In this document: one piece after another, positions 16,301 to 24,742 of the stretch
Position numbering within the stretch: position 1 is the stretch's first letter
Layout of the letters: each line of letters begins with the position of its first letter
Assembly: GCA_021780315.1 (NCBI GenBank)
Contig: JAJXYY010000035.1
Location: 1 to 64,000, forward strand
Length of the DNA: 64,000 nt
Source: Acidobacteriota bacterium
Lineage (GTDB): Bacteria > Acidobacteriota > Terriglobia > Terriglobales > Acidobacteriaceae
Direction of reading: 5' to 3'
The notes under the pieces: generated by a model
Databases searched by the model: none
What the model was told of the DNA's origin: nothing
What the model saw: only the letters and a program-made list of their open reading frames with translations
Program-made: the position numbers and the translations under genes

Positions 16301-17892
16301 CCACCCTCGTCTGTGCCAACGCCCCCTGCTGGGTAGCGACCGAACGCCTCCCCCACGCCGCCACTCTCTGGCCCGAAACCATAAAAGCCACTGAGGTAGT
16401 TACAAAAGAAGCATCGTTGAAACAATGCGCTCAAGGATGGTTACAAATTCTTGGCCCCACGACAGCCAACAGTCTCGCAGCCCAACTCAGCCTCGACCGC
16501 GCCGCCATCTTCCAGACCTTCCTCGCCATGGAGATGCAAGGTCTCCTCATGCGCGGAGCCTTTGAACATCCAGCCACCACCGATGACTATCAAATCGAGT
16601 GGTGCGAGCGCCGCATCCTCCAGCGCATCCACCGCCTTACTCTCAGCACCCTTCGCAAGCAGGTCGAAGCCGTCTCTCCCGCCGTCTATCTCCGCTGGCT
16701 CCTCCACTGGCAGCACCTCGCCCCCCAAAGCCAACTCAGTGGTGAAGAAGGTGTCTTCACCGCTCTCCAGCAACTCGAGGGCTTCGAAGCCCCCGCCGTC
16801 GAGTGGGAGCGCACCCTCCTCCCCGCCCGCGTCGCAAACTACGATCCCCGCTGGCTCGACTCCCTCTGCCTCTCCGGAGCCGTAGGCTGGGGCCGCGTGT
16901 CTCCCCATCCCGCATGGTCCGCGGGTGACGGGGCCGCACCTCGCCGCGTCATCCCCACCAACGCTGCTCCCATAACCTTCTATCTCCGCGACTCGGCCGA
17001 CTGGCTCCCCCACGCCCTCGCCCAGCACTCCGTCGAAGAGTCCCGCCTTGCCGCAGCCCTCAGCCCCGATGCCCTTCACATCCGCAGCCTCCTCCAGCAA
17101 CGCGGAGCCTGCTTCGCTACAGACCTTCAACGACTCGCCAACTTCACCCGCGTCCAAACTCAGCATGCCCTCTGGGAACTCGCCACCGCCGGCCTCGCCG
17201 CTGCGGACGGCTTCGATCAACTTCGCGCCTGCATGGATCCTCGTCGCAAATCCACCACTGCCGACACCTCCGGCAAGCGCACCACCCGCTCCTCCGCTGG
17301 CCGCTGGTCCCTCCTCAACGACTCTCCCATCGAAGTCGCTTCCTCATCCTTCGCACCTTCATCGCAGAGCGTCCGCGCTGCAGAAGTTCAAGCTGCAGCA
17401 ATCGCAGCCGCCCACCGCACCAACTCAGCACTCGAATCAGCAGCACGGACCCTTCTCGCCCGCTACGGTGTCCTCTTCCGCGATCTCCTCGCCCGCGAGT
17501 CCAACGCCCCCCGATGGCGCGATCTCCTCCCCGTCCTGCGCCGCCTCGAAGACCGTGGTGAAATTCGTGGCGGCCGGTTCGTCTCCGGCTTCAGCGGTGA
17601 ACAGTTCGCCCTGCCCGAAGCCACGGACTCTCTCCGTGCCGCCCGCAACCGTGACTGCCAGCATGTCATCTCCGTAGCCGCTGCCGACCCCATTAACCTC
17701 GTCGGCATCATCGTCCCCGGCGAACGCATCCCCGCCGTCCCCGGCAAACAAGTGCTCTACTGCAACGGACATCAGCACGCACCGCAACCCACTGTCATTC
17801 CGGAGACGACCACCCCTGAGCCACCGTCCCCCTCAGGCAGTGCCCCGCCTCCACCCTCCGCAACACTCCCTGAGTTACGCTTATTCCAGTAA
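13390..17892 (+). CDS. lhr: Lhr-type long ATP-dependent helicase
   Basis: A 1500-residue superfamily 2 helicase of the bacterial Lhr (long helicase-related) class, which unwinds DNA or RNA:DNA duplexes 3'-5' and is linked to DNA repair. The Lhr core occupies residues ~20-860: Q-motif region, Walker A APTGSGKT (57-64), ISPLKALSNDV (Ia), TTPESLYI, DEIH (182-185), LSATQ (III), FVNTRR (IV), ATASLELGIDIGD (V) and QRIGRAGHWRG (VI). The large C-terminal half, as in E. coli Lhr, has no catalytic motifs and is likely winged-helix/beta-barrel repeats. The tail (about the last 40 residues) is Pro/Ser-rich. The stop codon overlaps the start of the DUF5522 gene (TAATG), implying translational coupling. 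Confidence 0.93.
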   Translation: MPAQPFAPPAAIEIPPALAWAHPITAEWFLNKFGSPTEPQQHGWPSILAGQPTLISAPTGSGKTLAAFLVCIDQLLRHAIVGTLAPRTQVVYISPLKALSNDVQKNLDQPLCEIQQLALERGYLSTEIRTGVRTGDTLPKHRAAMLRNPPHILVTTPESLYILLTAGKSREHLRHVRTVIVDEIHAVADDKRGAHLALSLERLDALVTGENRLSPGAFLTGLATPPQRIGLSATQNPIQLVAEFLTGTHPTHPPATIIQVGQRRQLDLAIEVPSDELSAVTSNAMWSEIFDKLADHAQNHRSTLVFVNTRRLVEKISFELSNRLGTEHVAAHHGSLSRTLRFDAEQRLKNGDIKILIATASLELGIDIGDIDLVCQIGSTRAVAVAMQRIGRAGHWRGAIPKGRFFATTRDDLLEQAALIRKMRAGELDRLEIPPQPIDILMQQIVACCGAEPWETEALYHVLRRAYPYRNLTRQRFDELIDLLANGIESSRGRYGAYLLHDTIHHQLHPRRGARMIAISNGGAIPDTALFSVILQPEGVQIATLGEHFAVDSSAGDVILLGNSSWRIQRVESAGRVLVEDAHGAPPSVPFWEGEAPQRTAILSDGVGELREHISALTPNVPPGFISPAQPEVAAAIHWLTETCGVCPSGARQLIAYIVAGRAVLGAVPSKTTIIAERFFDDGGGMQLILHAPFGGRINKAWGLALRKRFCRGFNFELQAAATDNGINISLAEQHSFPLSDVFHFLTEHTAKDLLEQAAIASPIFKTRWRWAAGRSLQLLRFSKGKRIAPQIQRTRSDDLMATVFPQAAACFETIVGDIQIPNHPLVDEVMQDVLQEAMDLEGLLEVLRGIQQGTIRCLAVDTPVPSQFAHELLNAKPFAFLDEAGLEERRARATSTSRNLPPSILERPGKLDPHAIAAIRRECWPDLRGEHELHDLLQSLVILPLSLLDANNARHWPAFYERLAQTGRASTLVCANAPCWVATERLPHAATLWPETIKATEVVTKEASLKQCAQGWLQILGPTTANSLAAQLSLDRAAIFQTFLAMEMQGLLMRGAFEHPATTDDYQIEWCERRILQRIHRLTLSTLRKQVEAVSPAVYLRWLLHWQHLAPQSQLSGEEGVFTALQQLEGFEAPAVEWERTLLPARVANYDPRWLDSLCLSGAVGWGRVSPHPAWSAGDGAAPRRVIPTNAAPITFYLRDSADWLPHALAQHSVEESRLAAALSPDALHIRSLLQQRGACFATDLQRLANFTRVQTQHALWELATAGLAAADGFDQLRACMDPRRKSTTADTSGKRTTRSSAGRWSLLNDSPIEVASSSFAPSSQSVRAAEVQAAAIAAAHRTNSALESAARTLLARYGVLFRDLLARESNAPRWRDLLPVLRRLEDRGEIRGGRFVSGFSGEQFALPEATDSLRAARNRDCQHVISVAAADPINLVGIIVPGERIPAVPGKQVLYCNGHQHAPQPTVIPETTTPEPPSPSGSAPPPPSATLPELRLFQ

Positions 17893-18074
17893 TGCCACCC
17901 GAGCCAAAACCCGCACCGCAGCCTGCGCCCGGTGAGTCGCCCGCCGTCTCGCCCGCCGACCTCACCCCCGAAGACTTCTACTACGAAGGTCCCTACCTAG
18001 TCTTCACCGCAGCCTTCCACCTCAAGCGCGGCTTCTGCTGCAACTCCGACTGCCGCCACTGCCCCTACCGTTAG
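17892..18074 (+). CDS. Small DUF5522-type cysteine-motif protein
   Basis: A 60-residue protein with a Pro/Ala-rich N-terminus and a conserved tail DFYYEGPYLVFTAAFHLKRG followed by FCCNSDCRHCPYR. The CC..CRHCPY ending is the DUF5522 signature; three or four cysteines could bind a metal, but no function is established. It overlaps the last base of the lhr-type gene (TAATG), so it is probably co-translated with the helicase. Despite its size, the conserved ending and position support a real gene. It converges with the TPR gene on the other strand, only 16 nt away. Confidence 0.75.
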   Translation: MPPEPKPAPQPAPGESPAVSPADLTPEDFYYEGPYLVFTAAFHLKRGFCCNSDCRHCPYR

Positions 18075-18090
18075 TCTCTCGCCAGCACCT

Positions 18091-18999
18091 CTACCGTCCG
18101 CTCTCTCCCAGCGGAGGCAGTATCCCCACATCGCTTGCAATTGTTGACCGGCTGGTTCGTATCGCCTTCGCATTCCGCACCAGCAGCAGTACCCGCGGAT
18201 CCCGCCTATACTTGGTCAGCACACTGTCCTTTGCCATCTCACTCAGCACATCAAAGCCTGCCTCACTCGCCAGCCCCAGCGAGTGCAGCATCGCCTCCAC
18301 GTCGCCCGTCCGCGCATACGCCTTTGCCATCTCATAGCAGAATCTGGCCCGGTCATCCGACGTCAGCACATGCGCCGACACTCCCGACGAATTACTATCC
18401 TCAAACACCTTAGGATTCAGCCGCAGCGCCGTCCGAATCTCACGCCCCGAGCTCTCGTAATCCTTCTCATCAAAGTATGCAATCCCCAGGTTCGAATGGA
18501 ACACCGCCGACCGCCCCTGCAACTTCACTGCCCGCCGGTAGTCATGCACAGCCGAAGCATACTGCCGCTGCAGATACTCCACCGCCGCCAGGTTATTCCA
18601 TGCCTCGGCATCGTTCTTGCGCAGCTTCACCGCCTTCGCAAAATACAGCCGTGCCAGCACAATATTGTGCATCTCCAGTTGCGCCACGCCAATCTTCTTC
18701 AGCAGCCGCTCCAGGTCGCCACCACGCTGTATCGCGTAGTTATAGTAGTCCAGCGCATCTTCCGGAAATCGCCGCGCCCGCAGCACATCCCCTTGCAGCT
18801 CCAGCACCTGTACCGGAGCCGTCGCTGGATCAGGCAGATGAAGAGCGATCGCTTTCCAGTCATCGCTCTCATGCGCCAACTCGCGGGCAGACTTCAGCTC
18901 AGACAAGCCTTGTGCATGGCCAGACAAAGTGGAAAATGCAACGCCAACAATCAGCAGAACGGGGAGAAGGGAAGTGAGACGAACACCAAGAGTGCACAT
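18091..18999 (-). CDS. Exported tetratricopeptide-repeat protein
   Basis: A 302-residue protein with a signal peptide (LTSLLPVLLIVGVAFSTLSGHAQG) and TPR units over residues ~60-200. Recognisable pieces are VLRARRFPEDALDYYNYAIQ, AEAWNNLAAVEYLQRQYAS, VFHSNLGIAYFDEKDYESS and ARFCYEMAKAYARTGDVEA. Periplasmic scaffolding or protein-protein interaction is likely; no enzymatic motif is seen. The ATG follows AGGGGG with 7-nt spacing. A good promoter (19030-19058) and a 14-bp palindrome at the predicted transcription start show that it is controlled separately from the VWFA gene upstream. Unrecognised beyond the repeat class. Confidence 0.8.
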   Translation of the reverse strand: MCTLGVRLTSLLPVLLIVGVAFSTLSGHAQGLSELKSARELAHESDDWKAIALHLPDPATAPVQVLELQGDVLRARRFPEDALDYYNYAIQRGGDLERLLKKIGVAQLEMHNIVLARLYFAKAVKLRKNDAEAWNNLAAVEYLQRQYASAVHDYRRAVKLQGRSAVFHSNLGIAYFDEKDYESSGREIRTALRLNPKVFEDSNSSGVSAHVLTSDDRARFCYEMAKAYARTGDVEAMLHSLGLASEAGFDVLSEMAKDSVLTKYRRDPRVLLLVRNAKAIRTSRSTIASDVGILPPLGESGR

Positions 19000-19017
19000 G
19001 GCATAACCCCCTGACGG

Positions 19018-19031
19018 GTGTTGGCCAACAC
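19018..19031. promoter_or_regulatory. Perfect 14-bp palindrome at transcription start of the TPR gene
   Basis: GTGTTGGCCAACAC is perfectly self-complementary. It lies just downstream of the -10 element of the minus-strand promoter and 19 nt upstream of the TPR start codon. The position suits a repressor operator. The cognate regulator is unknown. Confidence 0.5.
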
Positions 19032-19058
19032 TATTCTCTCGTCATCAGAGATTGTCAA
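19030..19058 (-). promoter_or_regulatory. Sigma70-type promoter of the TPR gene
   Basis: On the minus strand, TTGACA (19058-19053), a 17-nt spacer and AATAGT (19035-19030; four of six -10 matches). Confidence 0.5.
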
Positions 19059-19077
19059 GCCCGGCCAGCTAACCTAC

Positions 19078-21237
19078 TCAATGCAAGCCTGTCGCCGCAA
19101 CTCCTGCCCCACTGCCCCTCACCTCTAGCGCCATCCGCGGAAAACTGAAACTCCCCCCCGCATCGTCAATCACGTTCACCTGACACACATAGCTTCCCGC
19201 CTTCAACTGCGCCAGTGGCACATCAAACTGAAACGCCACCGCTCCCCGTTCCGGAGTGTTGATCGTCGTCGCCTCCACCATCGGGGTCTCATACACCTTC
19301 ACGCCACCAGTCAAAAACTCAATGCTTGTCAGCACTCGCACCGGACCGCTCTCCCGCCTTACCAGTCCCGGCGAAGCTGCCACCGCCGCCCCGCTCTTCT
19401 GCCGCGCCGGGTCATACACCTCATACAGAAAATAAAGATGTTGGTCCTGACGAAACACATGCGGCACATTCGGAATCCACTCCAGCCCATCCTGCACCAG
19501 AGGACTCGTTGCCCTCTTCGCCAAGTTCACACTCCGCTGGCTCGACAGTAAGATCGAGCTCAGCTTCAGCGGACTCTTCTTCAGGTCCGGCACCAGCAGA
19601 TCCGTCTCAAAGCTTCCCATCTGCCCCGTTTGATTCTCGCGCACCACAAACTTCAAATGGTATCGACCCGGAGCCAGCGTAAACCCAGTCGAATACTGGA
19701 TATTCTTCCGCTGCACCTGCTGGGTCGCATCCACCGACAGCTTCACCGTCTCCCGAACATTCCCCACCGGAATCTCCTGTGCGTTCTTTACCTGTCCCAC
19801 AATGTCCAGCGTCGCCTTCTCCCGATCCCCATTCTTCAAAAACGGAATCTGCGACCCCGGAACAATCAACGACACTGGCACAAAGTAGCGGTTGTCCTCC
19901 ATCCGGAAGTACAGTGCCTGCAGATACACCGCAACGTCCGTCGCCGGCAGATCGCTCCGCAACTGCTCCGTCAACTGCAACTCGCGGCCTTCCGTCTTCG
20001 CATGTTGAAAGTCAGCAGGCGCATAGTATCCCGGCCGATAGTCCAGCTTCACATCGCTTCGGTTCAGCTTCACCGTCAGATGACGATAGCTCCCGTCCCG
20101 CGCCACATTCGTCGAGCGGAATCCCAGAATGTAATACGCCTCCGTGTCATGCTGCACCTGCTGGAACACCGTTGCAAAATCATTGGAATCGAAGAATGCT
20201 TTCCCTCCCGTATCCGTCGCCAAGGTCCCCAGCACCTCCTGCGATCCAAAATTCGCATCCAGATTGCTCTGCATCGCCCCGCCGCTGTACGCAGCCGTTC
20301 CTCGCAGGCTTCCAGTTGCCGCATTGCCCACCGGCGGCAAAGCCTGCAGCCCGCGCGAGTCCACGCTATAGATCGCCATGTTCGCCCGCACCGCCGCATT
20401 GGTCGCCGCGCGCATACTTGCCTGATTCTCCACGCCCTGCCGCGTCAGCCCACCGCTGAAGTACAACAGGCTCTTCCGCTGATCCACCCGCTCCAGGCTC
20501 CGCGCAATCGTGCGAATCGCATACAACTCACGGTCGGTGTTCAGCGCGTTGTACTCACTGTCGTCCGCCGTAAAGCTTGACCCATCGTCCGCAGTCCCAC
20601 CGGATGACCCGCCTTCGTTGCCATTCGCAAATCCCGTCCCCTCGGTACCGTTGTACTTGCCCAGGCCCTGCAGCAGCGCCGCCTTGTCCGCCGTAAAGTC
20701 CTGATCCATGGTCAAGCCCGTCGCCATACTCACCAGCGCCACCAGATCCGCCGGTTGCATCTTCTTGTTCACATACTCCTGTGCTGACTCCACCGCGCGA
20801 TCCACGTCCTCCGGTTGCATACTGCTCAGGTCAAAGAACATCACAATCAGACGATGGTCGCGCAACTCACCCGCATACGCACCCAGATTCCGCTGCAGCA
20901 GATCGGCGACGGTAGCTCTTCCAGTGACGGTATTTTTCTCATGCAGCACCGCAGCCTCATCCACGTTCTGGTAGTCGAAACTAGCCAGCCGCTGCGGTTT
21001 CCCATTCTCTAGAATCGTAAAATCGCTTGCCTTCAGATCCTTCACCACCGTACCGGTCTTCTTGTCCCGTACCACCACATTCGTCAGTACGATCTCCGTC
21101 TGCACCTTCAGCGTGAAGGTCCCCGGCGAGCCAGCCTGCTGCGCCAGTCCCGTCACCGGCGAGCCCGCCATCATCCCAATCATCGTCATCGCCAACCATC
21201 GCCGCATCATCCCTCGCAACCCATCTGAAATCCTCAC
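19078..21237 (-). CDS. VWFA-domain exported protein (acidobacterial type)
   Basis: A 719-residue protein with a signal peptide (MTMIGMMAGSPVTGLAQQ). An N-terminal beta-domain reads TEIVLTNVVVRDKKTGTVVKDLKASDFTILENGKPQ, the opening of the VWFA-related family widespread in Acidobacteriota. A von Willebrand A domain follows (~110-420) with RLIVMFFDLSSMQ, a DLSSM stretch in place of the canonical DxSxS, and KSLLYFSGGL. The C-terminal half is beta-rich without a recognised motif. The start is a GTG with AGGGAG 5 nt upstream. It is 22 nt downstream of the TonB-dependent receptor gene and almost certainly in its operon, so an envelope-surface role together with the receptor is plausible. Exact function unknown. 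Confidence 0.85.
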   Translation of the reverse strand: MRISDGLRGMMRRWLAMTMIGMMAGSPVTGLAQQAGSPGTFTLKVQTEIVLTNVVVRDKKTGTVVKDLKASDFTILENGKPQRLASFDYQNVDEAAVLHEKNTVTGRATVADLLQRNLGAYAGELRDHRLIVMFFDLSSMQPEDVDRAVESAQEYVNKKMQPADLVALVSMATGLTMDQDFTADKAALLQGLGKYNGTEGTGFANGNEGGSSGGTADDGSSFTADDSEYNALNTDRELYAIRTIARSLERVDQRKSLLYFSGGLTRQGVENQASMRAATNAAVRANMAIYSVDSRGLQALPPVGNAATGSLRGTAAYSGGAMQSNLDANFGSQEVLGTLATDTGGKAFFDSNDFATVFQQVQHDTEAYYILGFRSTNVARDGSYRHLTVKLNRSDVKLDYRPGYYAPADFQHAKTEGRELQLTEQLRSDLPATDVAVYLQALYFRMEDNRYFVPVSLIVPGSQIPFLKNGDREKATLDIVGQVKNAQEIPVGNVRETVKLSVDATQQVQRKNIQYSTGFTLAPGRYHLKFVVRENQTGQMGSFETDLLVPDLKKSPLKLSSILLSSQRSVNLAKRATSPLVQDGLEWIPNVPHVFRQDQHLYFLYEVYDPARQKSGAAVAASPGLVRRESGPVRVLTSIEFLTGGVKVYETPMVEATTINTPERGAVAFQFDVPLAQLKAGSYVCQVNVIDDAGGSFSFPRMALEVRGSGAGVAATGLH

Positions 21238-21259
21238 AGCGACTCCCTGCTCTCTGCGT

Positions 21260-24200
21260 CTAAAACCGATATCGTGCCAGCACCGTCAACCGTCGCATCG
21301 GCGCCGCACTCGTCACCTGCCCAAACGTCGGAGAATTCAACGTCGTATCGATCCCCGAGTACTGCACCGAATTGAACACATTCGTCGCCGTCACCCTCGC
21401 CTCAAACGAGCGCGTATCCCCCAGCGCTACGGTGCGCGACAACGAAGTATCCACCGCCACTGTCCCCGGCCCTTCGATCGACCCACGCGACGCCGTGCCG
21501 TACGCTCCCGCCGGCGCCGAGAAGGCCGCAGCGTTGAACCAGTTGTGGATCGTCCCTGCTCCCGCTATCGGCGTCCCAAAGTTCCGGTCCGGTCGCAGCG
21601 AGTTGTTGCTTCCCGTTGCAGTCTCCGCCACCGTCCCTACATAGTGCGGCGTAAAGTAAGGGCCCGAAGCAAACGTGTAGTCGCCAGAGATGGAAAATCC
21701 ATCCAGCGCCTTCGACCAGAATCCGCCCGTAGCCAACAGCGCCCGGTTAGGCCCAAACGGCAACTCAATCACCCAGTTACCCGTCAACTTATGCCGCACG
21801 TCGAACGAGCTGTTCCCCTCTTCCGCTGCCAGATTCAAATCATTCTGCGCTACCGTCGTCGCGCTTCCGCCAATCGAAGAAGCATCGTCGATTGAGTGCC
21901 CGTACTGATACGTCGCCTGCAGAGAAATCCCTTTCTGCAATCGCTTTCGCATGTTCACGCTCAACGCGTTGAACCGCGAGAACCCCAGCGAATCTTCATA
22001 GTTGAACGCCTGCGCCCCCGCGTTCAACACCCCACCCACCGTCCGGTTTGGTGCCCGCACAATGTCCAGCGCGCCACCCTGCGCCCCGTTGTAACCCACG
22101 TTCATCACAATCCCCTGTGGCAGCGTCCGCTGGATATCCAGGTTCCATATCTGCACATGTCCCAGCCGGTAAAACTGGTTCACCGCATAGTTGTTCTGCA
22201 CCGGCACCGTCGAGCAGCCAAACCCATTCGCCAGCGTCAAATTCTCCGGCGTACACCCGCTCGTCCCGGAGAGATTCGCCGCCGTCACAATGTTGGTCTG
22301 TGTCACGGCAAACGGCGTCTGAAACGCAAGCTGCTTGGCAAAACTCGCATACTGCCCCGTGTTGTAATTAATTCCGTACCCACCACGAACCACCGTCTCC
22401 TTGAATACCTTTCCCTTCGGACGATACGCAAACCCCAGCCGCGGCGAGTACATCGTCCGGTCAGGATTCACCAGCGAACGCTCCGTCCCTGCACTGCATA
22501 CCCCCGCCACTGCCGCCGCGCACACCGCCGACACCTGCGTAAAGTCAGCATTGTGCGCCAGATTCACCAGCCGATTGTTCTTCTCCACATACGGCGAAAA
22601 ATACTCGTACCGCAGCCCATAGTTCAGCGTCACATTCGGCAGCAGCCGCCAGTCGTCCTGCACATACCAGTCATACACATTCGCCCGTAGATACGTCTTC
22701 TCGCTGCCCGCCTGGATCGTCGTCTGCTGCGGCAGACCCAGCAGAAAATCCGCAAACCCAAACCCACTCGCCGTCACTGGTCCCGTCGCGCTCTTCGCAT
22801 CCCGGGTTGCGTAGCCGGTAAAGCTGTACGTCCCCACCACATTCGTTCCACCCACCGAATCCGCATGAACCCGCCGCACATCCAGCCCATAACGCATGTT
22901 GTGCTTCTTGTAGCTCCAGCTCACAAAGTCAGAGAAAGAGATTGTCTGGCTGATCGCATCGCTCGGCGTAAACTCATTCAACCCGTTGAAGTTCGCGATG
23001 CTCACATTCGGCAGTCCAAAGTAGATCCCGGGGTTGGCTCCAATCACCGGCTTCGGAATCGAAATCCCACTCCCCGCCAACGGCTCCGCAACGTTCGTAA
23101 AGTAGTTTCGCGCTGCACTATGGGTCCGGTTCCAGTTGATGGAAGCGTTGTTGGTAAAGCGCCCATATCCAATCGTGTACCCCGCCGTCACCCCATACCC
23201 ATCCGACACGCTCGCCCCACCCAGCGGCAGAAAGATATTCCGGCTGTCATTCGCCCCGTGCGAGTAGCTCCCGTTGAAATTGATATTCTGCCGCAGCGTC
23301 TTCGGAGCATTCGCTGCCTGCCGCCCGCCAAATCCTCCAAACCCACTACTCGCCCCCAGATTCCGCACAAACCGCAGCGCCACCGAAGTCGCATTCGATC
23401 CCGCCGTCGTAATCGTCTGGTAGTTATAGCCCTGCGTCCCCGTCAGCGGAATATTCGGTGCCGGATAGTACTGCAACAACGCCGCCGCGGTCGCCGATAC
23501 TGGCACCTGATTATTCGCAAACGGCAACCCCGTCTTCGGGTCATACAGCGTCACCGTCGTTGTCTTTCCTCCCACCGTCTGCGTCAATCCGGAAAAATCT
23601 CCACTCCGCTCCGCCACCGTGGGCACCGTCCCATACAGGTTTGAAGGCGTGATGTTCCGCTGCCCCGTCACATTGAAAAACACAAACTGCTTCGTGCTAG
23701 CCTTCACCACGCCCGGTATCGATGGCGAACCCGCAAAGCTCACCCCAAACCGGTTCGAGCTATAAGCCGGCTTCACCACCGGCGCACCCGTCAGCGAGAA
23801 GTTCGTCGCATCCAGCGCACCATTACCTCCTTGATAAAAAACCGCCCCATGCGGCTTGGTCGGATCGAACCCTCGAAACCAGCCGCCACGCCCACCTCCC
23901 GGCCCGCCAAACCCACCGCGTCCGCCACCCATCATGCCGCCCAGCATCCCCACCACCGCATTGGCAACGTCACCTTGCGCACCACCTTGCCGCTGCGCCT
24001 GCGCCACCGCATCCTGCACTCGCTGGCGAATCTCATCTTCATTGAAATTCGCCAACCCATTTGTCTGCCCCATCTGCCCACTCACCGCCACCGAATCCGT
24101 CCCTACATCGCCCCCACCCAACCCTGCGAGCGAAGGCATCTGCGCTCCCGCATTGCCGCCCCCCATACTCGCATCCGCACTGTCCGCCCCTCCGCCCGAC

Positions 24201-24685
24201 AAACTCAACGCCTGCGTCCCACCTCGCATCCCGCCTGCCAGCACCCCCGCCAACGCACTCGCCGCACCGCTCTGCTGCTGCTCCTGCTGCGCCACCCGCG
24301 AAGCCAGTTGCAGCCCAAACTCCGCCACCTGCTCCGCCTTCCCGCCATTTACCCCCGCCGCATTGACCAGCACCTCCTTCGTCTCACTCGAAAACGCAGT
24401 CAACTCCGCCTTCACTACATACCGCCCGTTCCGCGGAATCGCCATTGCATATGCCCCCGACACATCCGTCGTCGTCGCATACTTCTTTCCCGTCAGCGTA
24501 TTGGTCGCCGTCACCACCACCCCAGGCAGAGGTATCGCTCCCGCTTTCACCACCCCTCGAATAGTCCCACCCGCCCGTGCCTGACTCCCCATCACCGGAC
24601 CGGTCGTTGCCGGACTCTGCGCTCCGCACACGCCCGCCCCAGCCAACAAAACTCCCGCCAATCCAGCCCATCGCCAAGCCTGCAT
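21260..24685 (-). CDS. TonB-dependent receptor, Oar-type, with glycine-rich insert
   Basis: An outer-membrane receptor of about 1141 residues. It has a signal peptide (WAGLAGVLLAGAGVCGAQ), a carboxypeptidase-regulatory-like domain (GTIRGVVKAGAIPLPGVVVTA, ~30-110), and then an unusual low-complexity stretch (~120-300) rich in Gly/Gln/Ala that includes GGMMGGGRGGFGGPGGGRGG. A TonB-receptor-like region and long beta-barrel follow, ending ARYRF. The classical plug motif is hard to see. The start at 24685 was chosen because GAGG lies 5 nt upstream of the codon before the signal peptide; ATGs at 24703 and 24721 are possible. It is the middle gene of a minus-strand operon: DUF5666-like protein, receptor, VWFA protein. 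Confidence 0.88.
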   Translation of the reverse strand: MQAWRWAGLAGVLLAGAGVCGAQSPATTGPVMGSQARAGGTIRGVVKAGAIPLPGVVVTATNTLTGKKYATTTDVSGAYAMAIPRNGRYVVKAELTAFSSETKEVLVNAAGVNGGKAEQVAEFGLQLASRVAQQEQQQSGAASALAGVLAGGMRGGTQALSLSGGGADSADASMGGGNAGAQMPSLAGLGGGDVGTDSVAVSGQMGQTNGLANFNEDEIRQRVQDAVAQAQRQGGAQGDVANAVVGMLGGMMGGGRGGFGGPGGGRGGWFRGFDPTKPHGAVFYQGGNGALDATNFSLTGAPVVKPAYSSNRFGVSFAGSPSIPGVVKASTKQFVFFNVTGQRNITPSNLYGTVPTVAERSGDFSGLTQTVGGKTTTVTLYDPKTGLPFANNQVPVSATAAALLQYYPAPNIPLTGTQGYNYQTITTAGSNATSVALRFVRNLGASSGFGGFGGRQAANAPKTLRQNINFNGSYSHGANDSRNIFLPLGGASVSDGYGVTAGYTIGYGRFTNNASINWNRTHSAARNYFTNVAEPLAGSGISIPKPVIGANPGIYFGLPNVSIANFNGLNEFTPSDAISQTISFSDFVSWSYKKHNMRYGLDVRRVHADSVGGTNVVGTYSFTGYATRDAKSATGPVTASGFGFADFLLGLPQQTTIQAGSEKTYLRANVYDWYVQDDWRLLPNVTLNYGLRYEYFSPYVEKNNRLVNLAHNADFTQVSAVCAAAVAGVCSAGTERSLVNPDRTMYSPRLGFAYRPKGKVFKETVVRGGYGINYNTGQYASFAKQLAFQTPFAVTQTNIVTAANLSGTSGCTPENLTLANGFGCSTVPVQNNYAVNQFYRLGHVQIWNLDIQRTLPQGIVMNVGYNGAQGGALDIVRAPNRTVGGVLNAGAQAFNYEDSLGFSRFNALSVNMRKRLQKGISLQATYQYGHSIDDASSIGGSATTVAQNDLNLAAEEGNSSFDVRHKLTGNWVIELPFGPNRALLATGGFWSKALDGFSISGDYTFASGPYFTPHYVGTVAETATGSNNSLRPDRNFGTPIAGAGTIHNWFNAAAFSAPAGAYGTASRGSIEGPGTVAVDTSLSRTVALGDTRSFEARVTATNVFNSVQYSGIDTTLNSPTFGQVTSAAPMRRLTVLARYRF

Positions 24686-24742
24686 CCTTGCCTCAACTCT
24701 CATCCACACGTGAAGGTTCATCCCCTGTAACCGCTGCAATCC

